Assembly (NCBI GenBank): GCA_016793325.1
Contig: JAEUKI010000093.1
Location: 26,009 to 90,008, forward strand
Direction of reading: 5' to 3'
DNA from: Myxococcales bacterium
Lineage (GTDB): Bacteria > Myxococcota_A > Polyangia > Polyangiales > Ga0077539
DNA length: 64,000 bases
The first letter of the stretch is position 1, and every line of letters starts with the position of its first letter. The notes below the pieces were generated by a model. The model worked only from the letters and a program-made list of their open reading frames with translations, was not told the origin of the DNA and ran no database searches. A program made the position numbers and the translations under genes. Shown piece after piece: positions 1 through 7,344 of this stretch.

Positions 1-115
1 GGTCCCATTAGCCCCTCTCCCGCGAAATCGCGGGAGAGGGGCGCGCGGCAGCGGGGGTGAGGCCCGCGGCAAACCACAGCGCGAGACGCTTGAATTCTCC
101 CCACAGAACTCGCGA
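1..115. repeat. REP-like palindromic repeat, copy A
   Basis: A perfect 14-bp stem (CCCCTCTCCCGCGA at 12-25, complement at 28-41) is followed by a conserved flank GCGCGCGGCAGCGGGGGTGA and by TTCTCCCCACAGAAC at 95-109. The same parts recur at 11.15-11.45 kb (copies B and C). It lies just downstream of the histidine kinase gene on the minus strand, so its transcript could also act as a terminator hairpin. It is cut by the window start, so its true left end is unknown. Confidence 0.75.
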
Positions 116-156
116 TGACACCTCTGAAATTGACGTCGCCGTCGCGCGCCGGTCGC

Positions 157-1251
157 TCAGCGCTTGGCGCGAAGGGTCACGAACGTCGGCCCCGATCGCC
201 GCGTCTCGTCGCTGACCGGGAGCGCGATCACGAAGCGCGCGCCGCTCGTGTACGCCTCGTCGAGGACGACGTCGCCGTCGTGATCGAGGGCGATCTTGCG
301 CACGATGGGGAGGCCGAGGCCCGTTCCGCCGCTCGACGATTTGGTCGTGAAATACGGCTCGAACACCTTCGGTCGCGCGGACGGCTCGATGCCTGGACCG
401 TCGTCCTCGACGACGAGCCACACTTCGTCCTTCGATGGCGTCGCGCGATCGATGCGCACGGTGATGTTCTTGGCGCCCGCTTGCGCCGCGTTGCGCACGA
501 GGTTGTCGACCGCGCGTCGCAAGAGGATGCGATCGATGCGCACGGGAACCGCCGCGTCGCCGGGCTTCCACTCGACGCGCGCGCCCTCGATCGATCCGCG
601 CGAAGCGCCCTCGCGAACGAGCGCGTCGCCCTCGCCCGCGTCGCGGACGAACTCCGCGAGGTCCGCGGGCACCGGGCGCACCTCGGGCAGCCGCGCGAAC
701 TCGCTGAACGCGCTCACGAGTCGTCGCAGCGTCTCGACCTCTTCTTCGACCACCTCGCGCGCGGTCGCGAGCGTGCGCGCGAAGGCCTCGTCGCCGCCCG
801 GATACTTGCGCGCGACCTCTTGCACCGCGAGCTGGATGGGCGTGAGGGGGTTTTTGATTTCGTGTGCGAGCGTCCGCGCGAACTCTTGCCACGCGCTGAT
901 GCGCTCGAGCTCTTCGGAGCGCTCTCGCAGCACGTCGACCCTGTCCATCATCGCGTTGAAGGCCGCGAGGGCCGCGTCGACCTCGTCGCCGCCCCGCGGT
1001 CGCACGCGCACGGCGAGGTCCCCAGCGCCCGCGCGCGCGAGCGCTCGCTCGAGCAGCGCGACGCGCTCGGTCGTGTCGCGACAGAGCCAACGCGCGAGCG
1101 CCGCGGCCGAGAGCGCGCTGAACGCGACGGCGACGGTCGAGACGCTCGCCCCCTGCGCAGCCGCGAGCGCCGCCGAGGGGACGACCGCGAGACCTACGAC
1201 CGTGGCCACGACCCGCGCGGACAGCCCGGCGCGCGACCGAGCGACGCTCAT
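157..1251 (-). CDS. NtrY-like sensor histidine kinase
   Basis: The 364-aa protein starts with two hydrophobic segments (about residues 11-32 and 36-55), then a HAMP-like linker (about 58-108) and a full kinase core. The H-box is LAHEIKNPLTPIQ with the phospho-accepting His at about 130. The N-box has Asn at about 250 and 254. G1 is DDGPGI (283-288), the F-box FEPYFTT (297-303) and G2 GGTGLGL (308-314). The H-box with NPLTPIQ is typical of the NtrY/nitrogen-type kinases. There is almost no periplasmic sensor domain, so the stimulus is probably sensed in or at the membrane. Its ATG overlaps the stop of the upstream DUF4388 gene by four bases (ATGA), which implies translational coupling. No response regulator lies next to it in this window. 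Confidence 0.93.
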   Translation of the reverse strand: MSVARSRAGLSARVVATVVGLAVVPSAALAAAQGASVSTVAVAFSALSAAALARWLCRDTTERVALLERALARAGAGDLAVRVRPRGGDEVDAALAAFNAMMDRVDVLRERSEELERISAWQEFARTLAHEIKNPLTPIQLAVQEVARKYPGGDEAFARTLATAREVVEEEVETLRRLVSAFSEFARLPEVRPVPADLAEFVRDAGEGDALVREGASRGSIEGARVEWKPGDAAVPVRIDRILLRRAVDNLVRNAAQAGAKNITVRIDRATPSKDEVWLVVEDDGPGIEPSARPKVFEPYFTTKSSSGGTGLGLPIVRKIALDHDGDVVLDEAYTSGARFVIALPVSDETRRSGPTFVTLRAKR

Positions 1252-2348
1252 CGCGCCGCGCTCGCCATCGACCCGAGCGACCAGAGACCGACCACCACCA
1301 TCAGCGCGAACACGAGCGAGATCGCCATCGTCAGCGGCCGCGAGGGAGCAGCGGCGGGAGAGCTCTCGACGCTAGCGTCACTCGATTTCGTGGGCGCGCT
1401 CGAAGAGTCGGCGCCGTCGGCGCGCGGCGGCGCTTGTTCGAGCGCTTCGGCGACGGCGGCTTCTTTCGCGGCCTTCTCTTTTTGTCGCTCGGCTTCGCGC
1501 GCCTTGGCGACGATGGCCTCGGCTTTGGCCTCGTCGAGCGGCCCCGAGCTCGCGGAGTCGAGCGAGACGACCTCGCGGCTGGCGCTGGCCGACGCGTGCG
1601 CGGTCTTCGAGTCGCGCTCGAGCTTCGGCGAGCGAAAGATGATCCGAACGCTCTGGTCGGGCGACGGCGCGTTGGCCGCGGGCGGCGCGATCGACGGGGG
1701 AATGGTCTTGGGCTTCGGCTTGACCGGCTGCCCCTTGTTGCTGCGCTTCAAGATCTCGCTGAGCGCCACTTCGATGGTGCCGAGCGGCGCGCGAAAATCC
1801 GTGATGGACGAGTGCTCTTCTTCGAAGGCGTTTCGCTGGCGGATCTTGTAGCGCCCGTCGTTCCACGCGAAGACCTCGTCGAGCGCTCCGTCGTCGACGC
1901 CGTCGACCGTGATGCTCTCGAGCTCACCTTTGCTGTAGCGCACGAGGCACTCGCGGCCGCCGCTCGCGAGCTCGAGCTTGCCCGTCAGCCCGATGGACTC
2001 ACAGAAATTGAGCAGCTCGGACGGAGCGCAGTCCGCGAGCGATCCCTCGATGGTGTGCGAGTCATTTCGCACGGCCGACGGCAAGAGCGGGACCTCTTCG
2101 CGAAGCTCGTACGGCCCCGAGACCGCCGCGAGAAAGAGCTCCATCGCGCGCGTCGCGTCGCCCTCGTCCGAGGGCGTTCCGCCGAGCACCGAGACGCTGT
2201 GCGTCTTCTGTCCCACGGTGAATCGAAGCTCGCCTGTGAATCGCAGTCGCCCGAGCGCGCCGAGGATCTTCGAGGGCGCGTGCTGCTCGAGGTTGCCGAT
2301 CGAAGGCGGCGGGGTCACCTCGTCGGACGACGGACGATTCTGGGTCAT
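1248..2348 (-). CDS. DUF4388 (PATAN-like) protein with C-terminal membrane anchor
   Basis: The 366-aa protein begins MTQNRPSSDEV. The N-terminal 230 residues match the DUF4388 pattern seen in many myxobacterial signalling proteins, for example FTGELRF early on and LTGKLELASGGRECLVRYSKG near residue 120-140. A charged, Ala/Lys/Glu-rich linker follows, and a single hydrophobic segment near the C-terminus (MAISLVFALMVVVGLWSLG) would tether it to the membrane. A start further upstream is open in this frame but would run antiparallel through mpl. The ATG at 2348 overlaps the mpl stop by four bases and the stop overlaps the kinase start by four bases. Function is unknown; a scaffold or adaptor role in signalling is inferred from the family. 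Confidence 0.85.
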   Translation of the reverse strand: MTQNRPSSDEVTPPPSIGNLEQHAPSKILGALGRLRFTGELRFTVGQKTHSVSVLGGTPSDEGDATRAMELFLAAVSGPYELREEVPLLPSAVRNDSHTIEGSLADCAPSELLNFCESIGLTGKLELASGGRECLVRYSKGELESITVDGVDDGALDEVFAWNDGRYKIRQRNAFEEEHSSITDFRAPLGTIEVALSEILKRSNKGQPVKPKPKTIPPSIAPPAANAPSPDQSVRIIFRSPKLERDSKTAHASASASREVVSLDSASSGPLDEAKAEAIVAKAREAERQKEKAAKEAAVAEALEQAPPRADGADSSSAPTKSSDASVESSPAAAPSRPLTMAISLVFALMVVVGLWSLGSMASAAR

Positions 2349-3772
2349 CGAACAACGGAGGATAGCGCGGTCACGAGCTTTCCGTGGATCGCTCCGAACG
2401 CCCCGTTCGACAAGACCGCGACGACGTCGCCCGGCTTCGCCCACGCCGCGACTTTTGCAACGATTTCGTCGACGGACGTGGGGCCCGCGGCGACGGTGTC
2501 GGCGAGGCGTCCGCGGGCGCGGATTTCGCTGACGACCCGGTCGACGTCGAGCTTCTCGCTCGCGGCGATCTCGGGCCGCCCCACGGGCGCGATCACGCTG
2601 TAGTCCGCTGGGTCGAACGCCGCGGGGTAGTCGTGCTGGTGGGTCGCTCGCGAGGCGGTCGCGCTGCGCGGCTCGAAGATGGCGCACACGCGGCCGCCGG
2701 GGTGGTGGCCCTTCATCGCGCGAAGCGTGACGTCGACGGCCGTCGGGTGGTGCGCGAAGTCGTCGTACACGAACACGCCGCCCGCTTTGGCGACGAGCTC
2801 TTGGCGACGCTTGACGCCCTCGAAGCCGCCGAGCGCGCGCATGGATTGCTCTGGAGCTACGCCGAGGCTCTCGCTCAACAGCGCGATGGACGCGAGGGCG
2901 TTGCGCACGTTGTGCTCGCCCATCATGGGGGAGGTGGCGATGCCGACGCGCGTTCCGCCGACGAAGACTTCGAAGGGTTGTTTGCCGTCCGAAGGCTTCA
3001 TGGGAGCCGCGGTCCACGGCGCGAGCGTGTGGGCTTCGTCCGAGGCGAGCGCGTAGTACGCGACGCGGCACGGAGCCTTCTCGCAGGCGCGAACGACCTC
3101 GGGATCTGCGGCGTTTGCGACGATCACGCCGTCGGGGGCCATGCGCGAGACGAAGCCGCGAAACGCGTCGCGGTACTGATCCATCGTGGGATAGATGTCG
3201 ACGTGATCGTGCTCGATCGCGGTGATGATCGCGGAGTGCGGGCGGTACGACCAGAACTTCGGGATCTTCTCGAAGAAGGCCGAGTCGTACTCGTCGCCCT
3301 CGACGACGAACGCGCCGCCTGTTCCCAAGCGAAAGCTCTCGCCGTAGTTCTTCGGGACGCCGCCCACGAGGAAGCTCGGGTCGAGCCCCGCGCGGTCGAG
3401 CAAGTACGCCGTGAGCGTGCTCGTCGTGGTCTTGCCGTGCGTCCCTGCGATCACGAGGGACCGACGCGACTGCAAGAACAGCTCGCCGAGCGCCTTGGGA
3501 AACGATCGCACGTTCATCCCTTGGTCGATCGCGAAGCGCGCCTCGGGGTTGTCCTTGCGACACACGTTTCCAACGACGACGAGCTCGGGCGCGGGGGACA
3601 AGTTGTTCGAGTCCCAGCCCTGCATCGTCTCGATGCCCCACGCCTTCAGCGCGTCGCCCATCGGCGGGTAGAACGCAGTGTCGCTGCCGGTCACCCTGTG
3701 GCCAGCGGCCTTCAAGAGCCCAGCGAAGGCGCCCATTCCCGTTCCAGCGACGCCGATGAGATGCACGTGCAT
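2345..3772 (-). CDS. mpl: UDP-N-acetylmuramate:L-alanyl-gamma-D-glutamyl-meso-diaminopimelate ligase
   Basis: This Mur-ligase family enzyme reattaches recycled murein tripeptide to UDP-MurNAc in the cytoplasm. The 475-aa length fits Mpl (about 450-460 aa). The N-terminal Rossmann motif is GVAGTGMG (7-14), the ATP P-loop GTHGKTTT (110-117) and the Mur-ligase acidic motif VVEGDEYD (156-163), the last with the Mpl-type EYD rather than the MurC sequence. The start is placed at MHVHLIG because the family begins there; an upstream extension to 3895 is open but Arg-rich and unlike the family. It heads the mpl-DUF4388-kinase operon by four-base overlaps, which makes cell-wall turnover a plausible signal for the kinase. 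Confusion with MurC is the main alternative; SxxVxGxxPxNYGESFR in the middle favours Mpl. Confidence 0.92.
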   Translation of the reverse strand: MHVHLIGVAGTGMGAFAGLLKAAGHRVTGSDTAFYPPMGDALKAWGIETMQGWDSNNLSPAPELVVVGNVCRKDNPEARFAIDQGMNVRSFPKALGELFLQSRRSLVIAGTHGKTTTSTLTAYLLDRAGLDPSFLVGGVPKNYGESFRLGTGGAFVVEGDEYDSAFFEKIPKFWSYRPHSAIITAIEHDHVDIYPTMDQYRDAFRGFVSRMAPDGVIVANAADPEVVRACEKAPCRVAYYALASDEAHTLAPWTAAPMKPSDGKQPFEVFVGGTRVGIATSPMMGEHNVRNALASIALLSESLGVAPEQSMRALGGFEGVKRRQELVAKAGGVFVYDDFAHHPTAVDVTLRAMKGHHPGGRVCAIFEPRSATASRATHQHDYPAAFDPADYSVIAPVGRPEIAASEKLDVDRVVSEIRARGRLADTVAAGPTSVDEIVAKVAAWAKPGDVVAVLSNGAFGAIHGKLVTALSSVVR

Positions 3773-3857
3773 GACGCGCGTGCCTACTACGCCGCGCAAA
3801 CGATGGGCAAATAATGCGGAAAACCGCGATGCGCCTACAGCGTCCGCCCGTCGCGCG

Positions 3858-4610
3858 TCACGCGTCTCCGTTCGCGCGTCGCTTCGCCCACGCATCGAGC
3901 GCCCGGCGCTGATCGCCCTTCACGCTCACGCTCGGCCTCGCGCTGCGCAAGAGCTCCATCGCCTCGGGGACCGACCGCGCCGCGCCCAATCGCAACAGCG
4001 CCGCGGCGGTCACCATCGCGCTTCGCCCGCGCCCGAACGCGCAGTGCACGTACACGCTGCGCCCTTGCGCCCGTTGCGCCGCGATCCACTCGACCGCGCG
4101 ATCGAGCTCTTCGAGCGACGGCGGGCAGCGATCCATCGTCGGGACCTCGAGCCGCTCGAACGGCGCGCTCCGCAGGGCGCGAATGGGCCCGAGCTCGGCG
4201 CACAGGTCCACGATGCAGTGCACGCGCTGCTCCGCGAGGATCTGCGCCTCGCGCTCGAACGGCCGCATCCCGAGCCAGAGCCCCTCGACCACGCGCGAAG
4301 GCAAGACGCTCTCGCCGCGGACGCGACGCATGAGCACCGTCAGCGAGTACGCGACGAGCTTGAAGGGCCAGAGCACGGGCTGCAGCCACGGAGCGTGCTC
4401 GCGCGTCATCCAGCGCCCCGTGTTCGCGCCGAGCGACGCGCCGGCGTACAAGAGCACCACGACGAAGAGCGAGAGCGTCGGCCACGCGAGCGCGTACGAG
4501 ATCCATTGGAGCTCGAGGCTCCAAGCCCAGGCGATGTACGCGCACAACACCGCGAGGACCGAGGCCAAGACCAGGGTCCACGCGAGCGTGCTCTTTTGCA
4601 GTTCGACCAC
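3858..4610 (-). CDS. membrane-anchored dual-specificity phosphatase
   Basis: The 250-aa protein has two N-terminal hydrophobic segments (about 10-30 and 38-60), then a cytoplasmic DSP-like phosphatase domain. The catalytic loop is VHCAFGRGRSA with Cys190 and Arg196 (C-x5-R-S), and Asp160 in VPTMDRCPP is well placed as the general acid. Substrates could be phosphoproteins or phosphoinositide-like lipids; the sequence does not decide. Translation starts at GTG 4610. It is transcribed toward mpl with an 85-bp gap, and divergently from the PEP-binding lipoprotein gene. It could counteract the Ser/Thr kinases of this genome, but that is inference. Confidence 0.88.
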   Translation of the reverse strand: MVELQKSTLAWTLVLASVLAVLCAYIAWAWSLELQWISYALAWPTLSLFVVVLLYAGASLGANTGRWMTREHAPWLQPVLWPFKLVAYSLTVLMRRVRGESVLPSRVVEGLWLGMRPFEREAQILAEQRVHCIVDLCAELGPIRALRSAPFERLEVPTMDRCPPSLEELDRAVEWIAAQRAQGRSVYVHCAFGRGRSAMVTAAALLRLGAARSVPEAMELLRSARPSVSVKGDQRRALDAWAKRRANGDA

Positions 4611-4710
4611 GAAACGTCCGGAGGGCTAGCACACTTACAGTCGTCGGACGTCCCACGCATTCAACAGCGTCAGCAAACAGTCCGAGCGGCTCGAACGCGA
4701 CCGTGAACGG

Positions 4711-4746
4711 ACGGCGACAACGGAGCCAACGGCGACAACGGAGCCA
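4711..4746 (+). repeat. 18-bp direct repeat in a divergent promoter region
   Basis: Two exact copies of ACGGCGACAACGGAGCCA lie back to back, 53 bases upstream of the ATG at 4799. They sit between the divergent phosphatase (start 4610) and the PEP-binding lipoprotein gene. The position would suit a regulator-binding site, but no other copy was seen. Confidence 0.5.
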
Positions 4747-4798
4747 ACGAAATCACGGTGAGCCGCGTACCATCGTGCGAAGCAACGAGGGACTGTTC

Positions 4799-6913
4799 AT
4801 GAAGCACCGCTCAGGACTGCGACACACACACACGAGGGCCACGGTCGCGCTCGCGCTCTTGGCTGCCTGCACGACGCCGCGCCCGACGACGGTGCAGCTC
4901 GCGAACAACGGGAGCACAGGGAGCGGCGCGGTCCCGGGGGGCGTGATCATTCAGGGGCCGCCCACGATTCCCGGCGAGGACGCGGGGGCGAGCACGGGGA
5001 CCATCGTCGTGCGAGGGCCCGACGCGGGCGCGGGCGCGATCACGGACGGAGACTTCCTCCCGCGCATCGACTCGGAGGCCGCGTGGAACGCGCTCGCCGC
5101 GCGGCGCGAGCGAGACAACTCGGCGCACACCGACACGGTCAAGGTCGTGATGGACCTCACCGACGGGCAGATCTACTTCTTGCAGACGCGCCGCTGGGAG
5201 ATCCACTACTTCTTCATCCGGCGCTTTCTCTCGCGGCCCGGGCAGCCGATCCCCGACGCCGAGACGTTCTGGCGCCGCGAGTACTTGTCCAACGAGCGTC
5301 GCTTCGTGCAGGCGTCGCTCGTTCGGTATCGCGATCAAAACGTGTGGGCCTTCGAGCTCATCGCGCAGGACGTGTACGACACGGATCGATCGATCGCCGC
5401 GTTCGAGCGCGTGCGCGATCGGCTGTATTTCGGGCGGGATTTGAAGTTTCACCCGATCGCGACGCAGCACACGTCGCAGGCTGATCGCATTCGCGCGCGG
5501 GTGCCCGTGGTGACCACGGACGAGCTCTTCGCGAACACACGATATCAAGCGTTGAATACCGGTGACGCCTACGGGTACCTGCGGTTTCACACGGGCGCGC
5601 CGACGGCGGCCAACGTTCGACGCACGGACATCGTGGTGCTCTCGGAGGTTCCGCTGGACCTGCCGGTGTGCGCGGGGGTGATCACGGCGCAGCTGCAGAC
5701 GCCGCTCAGCCACATCGCGATCCTGTCGGCCAACCGCGGAACGCCCAACATGGCCCTCCGCGACGCGATGACCAACGCGCAGCTCCGCGCGCTCGACGGG
5801 CGGCTCGTGCGCCTGCGCGTGAGCGGACAAGACTTCGAAGTGACAGCGGCCACACAAGCGGACGCCGAGCGCGCGTGGGCCTCGCGGAGGCCGGCCAACG
5901 CGTTTACGCCGGAGCTCGACGAGCGCTTCAGCGAGCTCCGCGCGCTCGGGGACCTGCGCCGAACGGACACGCGCATCGCGGGCGCGAAGGCCGCGCAGCT
6001 CGGCGAAGTGGCGCGGCTGCGCGCGCCGGGATTTCGTGTGCCGCCGGGGTTCGTCGTTCCGTTTCACTATTACCTGCAGCACCTGCGGACGAACCGCATC
6101 GACGCGCAGATCAACGGCTACCTTCGGACGCCGGCGTTCAACGACAACCCGCAGGCGCGCGAGCAAGCGCTGCGCAACATTCGCGAGGCGATTCGCAGGG
6201 CTCCCGTCGATCCTGCGCTCTTGCGTCAGGTGCGCGCGCGCGTCGGTCAGATCGTCGCGCGCGGGGCGCGCGTGAGGCTCCGCTCGAGCACCAACGCCGA
6301 GGACCTCGAGGGGTTCAACGGCGCGGGGCTCTACTCGTCGACCGCGATCCCCAACGGATTCACGGACGAGCAGCTCGCCACGGGCCTCCGCGAAGTGTGG
6401 TCCAGCGTGTGGAACTACCAGGCGTTCGAAGAGCGCGCGTACTACCGCATCGCGCAAGAGCGCACGGCGATGGCGGTGCTCGTACAAGAGTCCGTCGACG
6501 GCGCGGCGTCCACGGGCGTCGCGATCACGGGAAACCCGTTCGACGCCAACCGTCCGGGGCACTTCATCAACTTGCAGACGCGCGACGAGGGCGTGACCAG
6601 CGCGAACACCGGCGAGATCCCCGAACAAGCGCTGTTCTACACGTACCCGCCGCCGGGGTTCGTCGAGCGCCTGTCGTCGAGCTCGCGCGCGGGAGGGCGA
6701 CAGCTGCTCAACGACGCTGAGGTGCGCTCGCTCGCCGGCGCGCTGACGCGGATCCACGACGCGTTCATTCCAGGGGGAAATTGGCTGGACGGACGCGCGA
6801 TGGACATCGAGTTTCTCGTGACGCCGTCGCGCGAGATCGTCGTCGTGCAAGCGCGGCCGTACAAAATCGTGTGGGACTCGGGCAGGAGGTACAGCGACGA
6901 CCCGGGGACTTGA
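4799..6913 (+). CDS. lipoprotein with swivelling-His and PEP/pyruvate-binding (ATP-grasp) domains
   Basis: The 704-aa protein has a lipoprotein signal with lipobox LLAAC (Cys24) and a Gly/Asp-rich linker. Around residues 285-350 a PEP-utilising swivelling domain can be read, with TPLSHIAILSANRGTP holding the candidate phospho-His near 305. From about 394 to 690 a PPDK N-terminal/ATP-grasp domain follows: GAKAAQLGEVARL, RLRSSTNAEDLEGFNG and VQESVDGAASTGVAITGNPF. In PEP synthase and PPDK the ATP domain comes first, so the order here is reversed. There is no C-terminal PEP-binding barrel. The reaction is unknown; phosphotransfer to a small molecule or glycan is inferred. Lipidation would place it outside the cytoplasm, where ATP is normally absent, which is odd. 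An upstream in-frame start (4703) exists but would bury the signal peptide. Confidence 0.85.
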   Translation: MKHRSGLRHTHTRATVALALLAACTTPRPTTVQLANNGSTGSGAVPGGVIIQGPPTIPGEDAGASTGTIVVRGPDAGAGAITDGDFLPRIDSEAAWNALAARRERDNSAHTDTVKVVMDLTDGQIYFLQTRRWEIHYFFIRRFLSRPGQPIPDAETFWRREYLSNERRFVQASLVRYRDQNVWAFELIAQDVYDTDRSIAAFERVRDRLYFGRDLKFHPIATQHTSQADRIRARVPVVTTDELFANTRYQALNTGDAYGYLRFHTGAPTAANVRRTDIVVLSEVPLDLPVCAGVITAQLQTPLSHIAILSANRGTPNMALRDAMTNAQLRALDGRLVRLRVSGQDFEVTAATQADAERAWASRRPANAFTPELDERFSELRALGDLRRTDTRIAGAKAAQLGEVARLRAPGFRVPPGFVVPFHYYLQHLRTNRIDAQINGYLRTPAFNDNPQAREQALRNIREAIRRAPVDPALLRQVRARVGQIVARGARVRLRSSTNAEDLEGFNGAGLYSSTAIPNGFTDEQLATGLREVWSSVWNYQAFEERAYYRIAQERTAMAVLVQESVDGAASTGVAITGNPFDANRPGHFINLQTRDEGVTSANTGEIPEQALFYTYPPPGFVERLSSSSRAGGRQLLNDAEVRSLAGALTRIHDAFIPGGNWLDGRAMDIEFLVTPSREIVVVQARPYKIVWDSGRRYSDDPGT

Positions 6914-7344
6914 ACGGGCGTAGCGTCGGCGGGCGCACGGGGGAGAGCGCAAATCGAGCGGCGCGCGGGCAGCGGGCGCATGCAACGAGTGCATGCGCAT
7001 GGGCGCCGTGTGCGGCGGGGCGTCGCGGGCCAGAGCGCCCGGACGCCGAAGAAGGAGTGCGATGGAGAGCTGAGAAGGGGACGGTGCTCGCGCTCGCCGC
7101 TGAGCGCTCGTGGATCGAACAGCGAACGGCCCTCGGGAGCCATGGCCCATACAATCAATTGGCGACTGTAATTGCAGCACGTGGCTGCCAATCCGTGCTC
7201 GAAGTGCGGTCGCACGCGCAGAGGTCGTGGGAGCTCGACGTATGGCCGTGCGCGCAGCTGACGCCGACAACGATCGACCGCGAGAGACATCGAAATCGAC
7301 GCGGTCGCTGGTTTCGACGATGCGACGCTCGCGACCGTCACGCC
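6914..7344. other. convergent intergenic region with a perfect hairpin
   Basis: This 431-bp gap lies between two convergent genes. No credible gene was found. At 6976-6998 a perfect 9-bp stem (GCGCATGCA / TGCATGCGC) with a 5-base loop ACGAG lies 62 bases after the stop of the lipoprotein gene. It has no T-run, so it is at best a weak terminator candidate. The rest shows nothing I can name. Confidence 0.6.

Noticed and set aside
8..1851. Overlapping plus- and minus-strand frames at the window start
   Set aside because: They overlap the histidine kinase and DUF4388 genes in other frames and carry no domain.
6976..6998. Rho-independent terminator
   Set aside because: The 9-bp stem is perfect but there is no following T-run, so I list it only as a hairpin.
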